Assembly (NCBI GenBank): GCA_036785325.1
Contig: JAXIVH010000001.1
Span: 4,983,571-5,047,570, forward strand
Source of the DNA: Urophycis tenuis
Lineage: Eukaryota; Chordata; Actinopteri; Gadiformes; Phycidae
DNA: 64,000 nt
Direction: 5' to 3'
Part shown: positions 1-10,376 of the stretch, in pieces
How positions within the stretch are numbered: the stretch's first letter is position 1
How the letters are laid out: every line of letters begins with the position of its first letter
Position numbers and translations under genes: made by a program
Notes under the pieces: generated by a model
Told to the model about the DNA's origin: nothing
Seen by the model: only the letters and a program-made list of their open reading frames with translations
Database searches by the model: none

Positions 1-768
1 ACTACAGAAATACATATGGAAAACTAATCAGATAACCTGATATGCCTCCTGTTGCTACCATACACCCAAATAATCGTTGTAGCTTTAAGTGTTGTTCGTA
101 TCATTGGTTGCTTTATGTCTCATTCGGAGTGTAACGACTCCAGGTTATTTGGAGGTTAGTGAGAGAATAAAACTTGGAAGGACCTTCTGTGAACTTTCAA
201 ATTAAATTCAGAAATAATTATTACAGTATAATGCTTAGGCCTACTTGATGTATTTTGGAGTTAAACATTAGGGCAGAGTATCTCATCACATGATGAGTCC
301 TTTTTCTGCCCAAAACTATGGGTGAACTATGTGTACCTGCAGTTCATCATGCCTGTTTAGTCTATGGCGGACACACATACGAAAACACTGGTCTATTTAT
401 TGTTTTAAAAAGACAAGTATTGTCTCATGTGCAGAACGGAGAGTCACATAGACTGTGTGTCTACGCCGATTCAACAAGTGGATTCACGGAATGCACTTGT
501 TGATCAGAAAGCCTCCGGAGATGTGTTCGTATAGATGTGTGGTATATACAGCATCTATTGTAAAGCATGCCAGTATTACGGCCCATTTGGTGGTTTTTAT
601 GCTGAATTTGTCGATCTGTGTGTCAGTAGGCTACTATAATCTGCGATACCTCTGAAATGCAAAGGAAAACACATCTCAGTCATTCGTCTTTTCAACTAAA
701 TTTTATATTGCTTTTCTTTGAGCATTTACCTTATATGTAAGTGACATTGGTGGTGGTGGTGGTGGTGG

Positions 769-838
<70 letters not shown>

Positions 839-1189
839 CATGATCATGATCATGATGATAACATGAGGTGGTGATGCCCTGCTCACCCTCAGCAGGCTGG
901 AGGTAGCTGTCTGGAGGAGTGGACCCAAACCCTTCAGCAGGGCACATTGAGGGACTCAGTGGAGTTTACGTAGCTGTGGCCCTGACGCCCGGGTCTTCTG
1001 TCTGTCTCTGTAGGCCTTCACCCGTCATTTACGTTTTTCATGGTCTCAAAACGTGGCTTTGACATGCTGATGCTGTCTGGCAGTTTCTCTGATCAGATGT
1101 AAAGCCTAAATCTGGACAGCAGAGGGGGCTGCTGAGCCACGCACACAAGATACTGTCGCCACCTTCGTTAGTGTTTGAGTCTTGTTTTG
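1..1189. other. No gene recognised; contains a (GAT)n/(GGT)n trinucleotide repeat
   Basis: No reading frame here resembles a known protein. Positions about 748-861 hold a trinucleotide array that passes from GGT units to GAT units and ends in a short CATGAT array; it produces long His- and Ile-rich frames on the minus strand that are artefacts. The rest is downstream of dnal1 and probably includes its 3' untranslated region or intergenic DNA. Confidence 0.6.
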
Positions 1190-1425
1190 TGTAAAAAAAA
1201 AAAGAAAAAAAAAGGGGGGGGGGGGGCATTTAGCAGACACTTTCTAAAGCAATCAGCACATTTTTGGGGTTCGACATGTGGACAGTTGGAGGAGGGGGGA
1301 TCAAGGGAATCGAACCGCCTAACCTACGGTTAGTAGACGACCTGCTCTGTCCACCCGCTCTTAAGTTCCCACTGAGTTACTGGCTGACCCGCCTCTCCAC
1401 TTTTTGTGACAGTTCGATCACGAAC
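1190..1425 (-). mobile_element. tRNA-derived SINE (minus orientation)
   Basis: Read on the minus strand, the segment has a polymerase III B-box-like motif GGTTCGATTCC at 1306-1316. About 80 bases further on comes the tail motif GTCTGCTAAATG, which recurs at the 3' end of abundant teleost SINEs, followed by C-rich and T-rich homopolymers at 1190-1226. It lies just downstream of the dnal1 stop codon. It is not a functional tRNA gene, because no acceptor or anticodon stem can be folded by eye. The family name is not assigned. Confidence 0.6.
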
Positions 1426-1623
1426 AAGCTTTATTCAGCTTGTTCAATCTTTATTCAGTGAGAATGAGCTGCATGGATGACGGTGATCAGTGATGTATAC
1501 GTATCAAAGCTCAATGCTGTATTTTCAAAAAATATTTTAATGGTAAAAAAGGAAGAGGGGAAGAGCGAGAGAGAGAGAGATAGCGAGAGCGAGAGCGAGA
1601 AAGAGAGAGAGAGAGATTGTTGG

Positions 1624-3324
1624 TTAAACTCCACTTGGTACTTCTCCCTCGTCGTCTTCTGCTTTAATGACGGGTATTCCTTATGGAAGAGGAACGGGAA
1701 GAAGCCAAAAATCAGTTTTATGCTGCACGAGATGAACCACTGAACATGATGCTAGATCGCTAATTTAAGCATTTGAGTCTGCTGCCATCTGGCGGTGAAG
1801 AATCACGAGAATCTCTGTCCTTCAGGCCAGGAAAGTCCAGTCTTACCATCGAGCTTCTTGAGATGAGGAAGCCTCTTGGAGGCCTCCTCCAGCCACGTTC
1901 CTTGGGCTGCATACTTCTCCTCCAGGGGGTTTCCTACAAACACCAGGTCCACCAAGCACGGCATCTCTGCCAGTTTCAAAAACTGACCTGTGCATGAATG
2001 AATGAATAGGAGTAGACTCAGAACATTTTAGCTTAAAATTAACACTATATATCAAATTATTTATACAGTATATATATTAGAGTGATGAGTCACTAAAAGG
2101 TAGCGGACACGTTTTGTTGACTTTATATAAAGATTATTATACAGTTAATCCTGAACATATATATATATATGTTCAGGATTAACTATTTAACCTCATTGAC
2201 ATTTGCATGGACAACAGTGCTCAGAAGATCCAAACAGGCGCGTTCTGAATGAACGCAAACGGAACCCTCAACTGTCTGGTGACTTTTAAAACCAAATGCA
2301 ATTCACACACTTGTGTCCACACCCTGGACGCAACTAAAGTCCTCATCACATGTATATTTTAGACACGACGCTCAGTGTAACCATACGGGAACTCACCCCA
2401 CTCTTTCACCAGGTTGTTGGACATGTAGAGGACCTTGAGTTTCTTCATCACTTGGACTCCTCCAAGCTTCTCAATCCGGTTGTAGGAGATCCACAGCTGT
2501 TCTAATGTGTCTGCCACGGCCTCCTACACACACGTACACGCACACACAAAGAAGGGTTGTGTATGTGTACATGCTGAGTCTCTGCAGCATACTCACCTAG
2601 AGAGTGCTGTGAACTCACCAGTCCATGCATATTTGTTAAGTTGTTTCTTCCTATTGATAATATCTGCAAGTTCTCTGTAAGGTAAAAAAAAGACACATCA
2701 GTGTGTGACCACAGTGACTTGCTGTATTTGATAGCATGTATGTGGGTCCGTTCGGGGTGAGTTTGATTAGCGCGGTATGTGTAGTGTGGATGTGTGTGCC
2801 ACTCCTTCTCAGTGAGAACTCACTCAGGGCATTGAGGTTTTCTATCTTCCCAATGCAGTTTGTAGACAGAGAAAGTCTCCTACGGATAGAGAATCATATG
2901 CAAAAAAGGAACAGAAAGCGGCAGTAACTAAACCAGACATCTGATGAAAGAAGCTGAGCTATGTGCAAGTGGTCACATTATGGATACTATTATATTATGA
3001 ATACTGTTCTATTACAGGGCTCAGAGTCAGAGACAGCGAAAGAGTTCATTATTATCCTATTAGAGCTTTATAGTTTATTTTCCCACATGTATGGTTCAAT
3101 TATTTTTGACAAATGTTGTCATCTACAGTATATAGCAGTGAATGTGTCTAAAACGTGTGTTAGATTTTCATGTCTCCACTGCTGACTGAGACTCACTCGC
3201 AGTTGCTGAGCACAGACAGGGAAGCGTCCATTTTCTCCAAGGGAGGAATCTGGCCATACAACTTCACTACTTTGGCCTCAGCAGCTTTTTCCCCAGACTT
3301 TTCCTCCTGATATTCATCCATAAT

Positions 3325-3408
<84 letters not shown>

Positions 3409-4333
3409 AGTCCGACATCATTATATGATGTTTCCATGGTACCAAAGGTCCTGAGAGCCCTGGCTCGACACTTGAAACCTCCTGAAAGCCTCAACAACAA
3501 CATTTGGGAAGGTCCCTGGAAAAGTCAAATATGCAATTGTCACTAAAAATGGGGTTTTCAGAAGATGACTACTTGTGGTATTCATTATTCAAATGGAAAA
3601 ACGAGCATTCACAAATATGATTAGGCTACAGCATGTGGTTTTGCAGTTTCCTCTAAAATTGCGGTCGAATAGCTTCTGAATAGTTTCTGCTAAGACTTTC
3701 TCCCGTCGGTGGCGCTATTGTGAATCGTCCGCGGATGTTGCGGCCAAGTCTCCATCTCAGGGGCCGCCTGTCTGGAGACTTCAGTGTCACACTGGAGGAC
3801 TTCACGTTAGGATATCACCGATGATGGACATCACTGCTGATGTGATGTCATGGCCCCACCTCACGACATTTTGCGACGTAAATAACGATCTGCCAAAGCA
3901 CGCATCTCATACACACTGTCTCTGACACGACTTACCCATTTCCCCACTGCCTCTTTGATGGTTGTTGCTTTTGCCTGCAAATATTACAAGTAAACCGATG
4001 ATGGGACACAGACTGCCGGTGTGAGACACAGACTCATGTGTGTTAACATAACGGTAACGTCATCGTTGAGCGTTAAGTTAGCATTAACATTGAAACGAGG
4101 CTAATTAGCTCGGGCTAACTGACGACACAACAATAACATTTATCGTTCAGTTGAACAATCCCAACTCGACACTTACATACTGTAATCAAATAAATCCGTA
4201 AATAAATGACTGAAGTTAAACTTAAGTAAACGAAAAAGAAGTAAAGCTCAAGTTAAGGAAAACGAAGTAAAACTCAAGTTAACGAAAAAGAAGTTAAAGT
4301 CAAGTTAAAGAAACACAAACGCTCACCGACCAT
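1624..4333 (-). CDS. dnal1: Dynein axonemal light chain 1 (complete, 8 coding exons)
   Basis: DNAL1 is a leucine-rich-repeat light chain of outer-arm axonemal dynein that binds the motor domain of the gamma heavy chain in motile cilia. Coding exons on the minus strand are 4331-4333 (start codon only, tentative), 3936-3974, 3197-3306, 2824-2879, 2619-2674, 2397-2523, 1847-1987 and 1624-1679. All junctions from the second coding exon on have AG/GT borders and the phases match. The joined product is about 195 residues, close to the 190 of human DNAL1. Recognisable segments are AKATTIKEAVGKW, KLYGQIPPLEKMDASLS, the repeat stretch LSLSTNCIGKI, ILSIGRNNL, LWISYNRIEKL and VLYMSNNLVKEW, and the C-terminal LVFVGNPLEEKY. 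The C-terminus is acidic, as in orthologues. No damage is seen. The start exon is weak because its donor would be GTCGGT; a GTGAGC donor 6 bases further does not keep the frame. Confidence 0.93.
3324..3406. repeat. (CA)n microsatellite in a dnal1 intron
   Basis: About 80 bases of uninterrupted CA units lie 17 bases upstream of the acceptor of the dnal1 exon at 3197-3306. On the transcribed strand this is a (TG)n tract in the 3' part of the intron. Confidence 0.95.
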
Positions 4334-4540
4334 GTTGATGCCTGCTAAGTGGTTGCCATGACAGCGATGGTCACCAAGCTGCGCCTGCGCAGTGAGGCGG
4401 GCTGTGGCTCTGGTTGATTGAGACGGTGATACAGGTGATACAGATGGTGATACTTGACAGGTTATGGTTCTCCACCCCGGTTCTAGCTCTATTTCATTCT
4501 CCCACTCTTTCGCTTGCCCGTATACAACACACAAACACAC

Positions 4541-4740
4541 ATTAGATTAGATTAGATTAGATTCAATTTTATTGTCATTGTGCAGAGTACAAGTACAGGG
4601 ACAACGAAATGCAGTTGGCGTTCTAACCAGAAGTGCAAATGAACGATAAAGGTGCAGGTTGAAATGCAGAATAAGGTGCAGAGTGCAAAATTGAAAAACA
4701 TGAAAAGTCGCAGTAGTTATTAAAGTGACGGTAATTAACG
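4541..4740 (-). mobile_element. 3' tail of a non-LTR retrotransposon
   Basis: On the minus strand this reads as a retroposon 3' end. It holds a conserved stretch around TTTCGTTGTC, then a polyadenylation-like AATAAA, then tandem AATCT units at 4541-4561. The same tail, in the opposite orientation, occurs at 56090-56170. The element is strongly 5'-truncated and has no coding sequence. Confidence 0.6.
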
Positions 4741-5041
4741 GTAGTTATTAAACAAAAGAATTGTGTTACAAAATGCCTCCTAAAATGTCAATAGCAATAT
4801 CCATTTGAAAAATGATATTGGCAATTCAGTCATGCACGTTTAAATGCATGGTGACTACATTGTATTCTACTGTACTTCTCAGCGCCAACGAGCATGCGTG
4901 GTAGTGGTAGGATTCCTATGCAGTAGAACTCCATCTTGTGTTAATTATGCACAGAAAAGGTCTTGAATAATGGAGTGTTGAGAGTGAAACACAGGTCTAC
5001 ACATACACATGGAAACAGTACATGAACATGGTCAAACATTA
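4741..5041. other. Intergenic, nothing recognised
   Basis: AT-rich sequence without a credible reading frame, splice pattern or repeat. It lies between the retroposon tail and the degenerate end of the hAT pseudogene. Confidence 0.5.
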
Positions 5042-6685
5042 GAAACACTTATCGTAGGCGTACAGCAGCCAAGATGGCCTACCGTGGACGAAGTGAGCAG
5101 GTAGGACTTAACAGCGAGTGGATTCGTAACAGCTGGATACGCTTGATCATATCAAGGGTGGAATTCCACCGCGTGATGACTTGAACGAGTGGTTCTTTCT
5201 GTTGCCAAAGTGCAGCTTGTTGTGCTCTTAATTCACGGTCGTTCGCAGGGCTGTGTTTGAAATGGCCGACAATCTTCCTGCACTTAGTCAGAACATTTTC
5301 AAATCCACTCTCTTTGAGGGCAACGGTGATTGTTTTTTGTAGACTGTGTTCCACCCAGGGTAGATGGTCAAATGGAAGTAGTCTACCGGCTGCAATCATA
5401 TTACGGGCACTGTCAGTGCCAAGAGTGCTTATTTTCCCCACAATATTCTACTCCTTAGCGACATCAAGGAAATCATTAGGACAAGCTTCTGCATAATGTC
5501 GCTCTTCAGTTCTTCTCACGGTTATTGCAAACGACCGCAGTTTCCATGCATTGTTAATTAAATGTGATGTGATACCCAAATAATTATCATTGCTCACAGA
5601 AGTCCAATGATCTCCAGTAAGGGCGAAGTTCAGAGCTTGTTTGAGCATGTTCAATTTATCTACCTTCTCGGCTTCGTACATTGTTTGTATACGTGACATG
5701 ACTGTTCCTCGCGAAGATAAACTATAGGAGATGTCTCCTGATGCAATTTGAATGATATTAGCCAAACTGTCGTCTTCAACTATGTTCATGGGTCGGCAAT
5801 TTTTGGCTACCCAACAAGCCAAGGCATTGGTGAGCTTTTCACTCACGGGTTTAGTTATTCGCCCACGTAATGCTGGAATTGTGGACTGGTGGGCACTGAC
5901 TGCCAGGGTTTTGGAGAGGGTGTTTCGCATTGACATGATATTTCAACTTCTTTCGTGTAACGTCAGAGGTCCAACTCTGTGTCGTGTAGCCATGTCAGCA
6001 TCTCGGGTCCTAGGTCGAAGAGGCTGGCTTCCGAAGGTGGTCTGTATAAGGGGCAGGAGTTGATTATGTGGTCGGCAGTCTGCTCAGGGTTGCCGCACTC
6101 ACATGCCGCACTGTCCGCTAAGCCCCACTTCTTCATTGATGTTTTAAAGCGGCCGACCCCAGTTCGTAGTCGGTTCAGTAAGGTCCACTGCCTGCGTGGT
6201 AGGTCGTCTCCTCCTATGGCACCATCTCCTGGGTCCCTGATGTAACGATGGATACGTGAAGGTCCGGCTGAGTCCCACTCCTGCTTCCAAGCTGCTGCCA
6301 ACCATGCATCTCTGGAGATGTCTTCAGAGGTGGAATTGAGCATCTCTTGTACTGCCCTGTTGTAGGGGTGGCGGGACTTGAGTCTGCTTGGGGGCGCTGC
6401 TCTTGTTGTGATGTTGTGCAGGATGTGCCAGTCAAATCTTTTTGCTTTCCTGGCCAGGGCAAGGGTGGCAGCCTCCCGTCGGAGGCCGGACGGGGCTATT
6501 CCCGCGAGGACTGGCAAGTGGGACACAGGGGTAGGCTTCAACGATTTCAACGATGTCGAGCTTCTGTGGTAATTAAATTCCGCTTTGGAATTTGTACATA
6601 CCACTCTGTTTTTAATAATAGTTCCATCCGGCAACTTTTTAAATTGAAACTTTCCACCTACCAGCCCCTCACCGTTTCTCTCCAT
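5042..6685 (-). pseudogene. hAT transposase pseudogene (ZBED1-like), split by an insertion
   Basis: The minus strand encodes a BED-finger hAT transposase. The start is near 6685 and the finger motif EFNYHRSSTSLK is followed, after an inserted element (5948-6543), by the expected KYHVNAKH at about 5920-5945. The core follows, with VSEKLTNALACW, ALTGDHWTSVSN, TEERHYAEAC, DSARNMIAAGR, KIVGHFKHSPAN and TRWNSTLDM. Damage: the second cysteine of the finger (CTNS) is missing, there is a one-base frameshift just after the insertion, an in-frame TAG lies at about 5446-5450, and similarity stops near 5079 so the C-terminal dimerisation region is absent. Family assignment is from recognition of these motifs. 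It cannot be active. Confidence 0.85.
5948..6543 (-). mobile_element. 5'-truncated non-LTR retrotransposon inside the hAT BED exon
   Basis: A 596-base insert is bounded by identical 8-base copies ATTTCAAC at 5940-5947 and 6544-6551, a target duplication made inside the hAT zinc-finger exon. Its minus-strand frame is open and encodes the C-terminal domain of a retrotransposon polymerase protein. It has the zinc-knuckle-like pattern CECGNPEQTADHIINSC, followed by LYRPP and a short tail ending in ELDL, as in I/jockey-group elements. The reverse transcriptase itself is missing through 5' truncation. Confidence 0.75.
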
Positions 6686-6898
6686 CTCTTCACTGCAGTA
6701 GGCTGCAGTTTTTGAATAGCAGCTTCCGTTATGCACTGAAAAAAAAATTCTTTCAGATTTACATAAAAAAATCATGGACATCGGTTGCACACGTTATGAT
6801 CATGTTTCCTGAAAATAATGGATTCATATCATTTAAACATGATATTGGTTTACAGAACAGACATGTTTTCCTGTAAATGTCATATATTATTTTTAGTT

Positions 6899-7025
6899 AT
6901 TATTTTATGTATAATACATGATTCTGCCTTGTAAAAAACATGTTTTTTTCATATACTGTACATCTCCTGCCATTGTTTTATGTATAATACATGATTCTGC
7001 TTTGCAAAAAAAAAACATGTTTTTA
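6899..7025. repeat. Two-copy tandem duplication, unit about 75 bp
   Basis: The segment TTTTATGTATAATACATGAT plus a following A-run and CATGTTTTT occurs at 6899-6948 and again at 6974-7025, with a few differences. The flanking 6690-7109 is AT-rich and holds no gene. Confidence 0.6.
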
Positions 7026-7109
7026 TGTGCAATATATATTACTACTTGATCAACCAACATTTATATATTGTGTCATTATATTTCATATAAACATTACCAA
7101 TCAATTCTT

Positions 7110-7647
7110 TGTCACGAACAAGACAGACGAGGACCACAATTGCGTCACGTTTATACAGTTTATTGAAGGGTTGGGGAAAAGGGGTTTGTGGGTGTGTGTG
7201 TGTCCCAGTGGCAGAGGGGCGTCAAGCGTTGGGGGGTCCGGGTTTACTCGCCGGGGGCCTGGAAGTCCTGGGGAACACGCAGACACAACAGGATAGCGGA
7301 GGAACAGGGCAGGCGAAACAAGGCAGCAGCACAGGCAGAGGATAGGCAGAATTCGCAAATGTAGAGGTGGCAGGCAGGCTGAGTTACCACGGCAGGAGAG
7401 CAGAGGGGAGTCAAGCGTTTCCGGGTACACGAGTAGGAGTCTGAGTAGCGCGTAGACATGCAGGTTGCGGATGCAGGCTTTGCAGACGATCTGACAAGGC
7501 TGAACTGAAAAACAGGGCTTTATATACTGGGGATGATTAGTGGGCAATGCAATGCAGCTGGCAGGTTTAACAGAGGTTTAAGAGCAGAGTGGCAGATAAT
7601 TGAACTCAATTAGTGAGTGTTACCAGGCAGAGAGAGAGCTCATGACA
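7110..7647 (-). mobile_element. Solo LTR (Gypsy-type), perfect target duplication
   Basis: The 538-base element begins TGTCACGAAC and ends CATGACA on the plus strand, giving TGTCA/TGACA ends. It is flanked by a perfect 5-base duplication TTCTT at 7105-7109 and 7648-7652. On the minus strand it has a TATATAAAG box (7518-7526) and an AATAAA signal (7159-7164), the usual promoter/R/polyA order of an LTR. No internal gag-pol sequence is adjacent, so it is a solo LTR left by LTR-LTR recombination. It sits downstream of the SAMD3-like stop codon. Confidence 0.85.
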
Positions 7648-8708
7648 TTCTTAGAAGCATCAACCAAGTTGACATTTTGAGAAAATGCAGAGACTTTACC
7701 ACACAGTGTTGCACTATTTTTTTTTATTAATATTTAAAAATGCAAAAACTTCCAAACACAGCAACAGCTTTGGGAGATCAAAAACAGTCCAGACAATAGC
7801 TTGGAATTCAGGATATAGCACTTTTTTGTATTCCAACTCAAAAACATTTATCAAAGTTCTTTTGTTAAGTATATATATAAAAAAAGATATCACATAAGGG
7901 ACTGTCAATAATGGTGAGCTGCAAAAATGGGCCCTGAAATGGCATAAAACGTACAAGAGCGGCATGGGTCCATTAAGCATCAAGTCTACTGACATAGCCA
8001 ATGCAAGGCTGATCATTCACAGAGTCTGTTTTTCAAAACCTGAACTTTCTTCGAAAGCATGGTGCCTTCCAGCTCCATCACGATTTTCTGGAGTGCTTCA
8101 AAAGTGTACTTCAGCTCATCGGGGTAGTTCAGGTTGAGCGCATACATCAAGCCGAACAACATGGCCACAGCCAATGACACACTGTCCAGATCTTGCACTA
8201 CCTGCTGGCCTTCCAAGACGATCCCAATGTCGTCTGGGCTGCTGGTGGCGTCCTGCTTCACAATGTAGATTCCCACTGTAGTGTCCTCAATGCCTTCTTG
8301 GATGCGGATTTCGTCTTCTGCCTGCAGAGGGAACAGTCAAACGAAAGAGAACAAGATCAAACAAAGAACAGAACAGTAGGAGTTTGTTGGAAAAAAGGGG
8401 GTAGTGTGCAATGTATTGGGAAAGCAGTGAATGAGAAGAAAGATTGTGCAAGTGCAAGTGTGTGTGTAGTGCATGTTAGGATTGTGAGAGGACAACGCTA
8501 TCCATACACATAGACCTATCTGTGGCACAACACCACACAATGAAAACCGAGCGCCAAATTGAAATTGACCAAATACACAACCCCCTACACCCCTACGATT
8601 CTGCCTCAATTTTCACTCGCATCGCCACCATGCCTTTAGATGTCAACTGGGTCGCAGGAGCCAATACCCAGCAACTTACTTTTCTGTTTTCCAGATGGCT
8701 TACTTGGT

Positions 8709-8724
8709 TGAGCCCAACAGAGAG

Positions 8725-8807
<83 letters not shown>

Positions 8808-8818
8808 GAGAGGGGGGG
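8709..8818. repeat. (GA)n microsatellite, with further GA-rich DNA to 9190
   Basis: Nearly pure GA units occupy 8709-8800 and end in a G-run at 8812-8821. A looser AGAG/AGAC-rich stretch continues through about 9020-9190. Both lie in the intron between the last two SAMD3-like exons and create artefactual Arg/Glu frames. Confidence 0.9.
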
Positions 8819-10376
8819 GGGAGAGAGATCTTGGTCTTTGGGAAACGTTGGAGGACTGAGCCGAGGCAGGAGTAAGGACGTTAGTACACAAACACTGTTT
8901 GGTCAATTGGTGGTTTATACTTCTAGAAGGAACTCCAACATCCCCTCACGGAAAACTCTGACCTAAAAACTTCTGACTACTTCTACTCCGTGCCCCTCCT
9001 CAGAACCAAAGGGAACTTGAGAGTGTGCGATACAGAGATTGTGAGAGAAGGCACAGAGAGCAATCGAGATAGAGAGATCAGAGAGAGATAGAGAGAAAGA
9101 TAGAGGTATAGAGAGAAATAGACAGAGTGTGAGACAGAGAGGGGAGAGAGAGAGAGGGCAGAGACAGACAGACAGACAGTGTGAGACAGAGAACACAGTC
9201 ACCTCACGACATACAGTATGTCAGCACACTGCTTGTACTCACCACAAACTCGCGAAGTAGACATTCTGGGTCTTCGTTGAGGTACACACACAAAGCCTTG
9301 AGAATGCATTCACGTCCTCTATCAACATCATCCACCTATATCAAGGAAGGATGAAATATTTCATAGAATTCCTTGTTCAAATTCCATGTCAACACCAATC
9401 AGTACAATCCCAAAATTCTCAAATTCTCTTACTTCAGTCATGCAAGCCAAAATGCTTTCTAGACGCTTGCCAATCTGTCCTCTGTGTTTCAATAGCTTCA
9501 ACAGCTTGTCAGACAGCATATCTAGTTGAGACAGAAATCTCGACTGCAAGGGCATCGTGGTAATTCGTTTGAATTCTGCATTTATCTGAAGAGGTGCGAC
9601 ATGTAGCAATAATATGAATACAAACAATGACTTTTTTAGTTTCCATAACATTACAGGTTTAAATTAATAAACAACTTATAATGCCATGCTCTATTCTAAG
9701 TTCATATAGGACCAGAGGTGGAAAGAGTACTGAAAAATTGTAATTGAGTAAAAGTATCTTTACTTTGCCTAAATTCTACTCAGAGTAAAAGTAAAATTAC
9801 CGATCTCAAAATTTACTCGAGTAAAAGTACAAAATTACTTAATTTAAAATGTAATTTGAGTAAAAGTTACTTAATTACCTTCAGTTTATTTTTTATGCAA
9901 AAAAGGATGAGTCATGAATCAAATTCAGCACAAGTTGTTTTAATCGATTAAAGTGTATTAAAGTGCACATCCACACTTGCAAAAGATCAACTGTGCTCAG
10001 GAACATACTTCCTCACAAGGACAGTCACAACTTGTACCATAAAGTGCAAACAATTTTCAGTCCTATTGTCCAACGGACAACACTATGATAAGAATAAAGA
10101 AATTTAAACTACAATCCAAGTATTAAAAAAACAAAATGCACACAAAATTAAGTGCCCACAGGATACCACAAATCAAACTAAAATGCCACAGGATCCCACT
10201 ATTCACAATAAAATGCCACAGGAACTCAAAATAAAACACTATACAATGCCCACAGGATCCCACATCTCAAAATAAAACAAAATGCTCACATGATCCCACA
10301 ATTTCAAAGTAAGTTCTCACAGGATCCCACTATACAAAATACAGTACCCACAGGATCCCACAAATCTGCCCACAAT

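Noticed and set aside
318..655. Two overlapping plus-strand frames of 61 and 66 codons
   Set aside because: Cys-rich chance frames without homology that I recognise, splice sites or codon bias.
1000..1060. Possible plus-strand splice acceptor (TCTGTCTCTGTAG) and exon
   Set aside because: The following frame soon meets a stop and resembles nothing known; no partner exon was found.
1294..1330. tRNA gene on the minus strand from the B box
   Set aside because: Only the B-box-like half is good; no cloverleaf can be drawn, and the tail matches a SINE.
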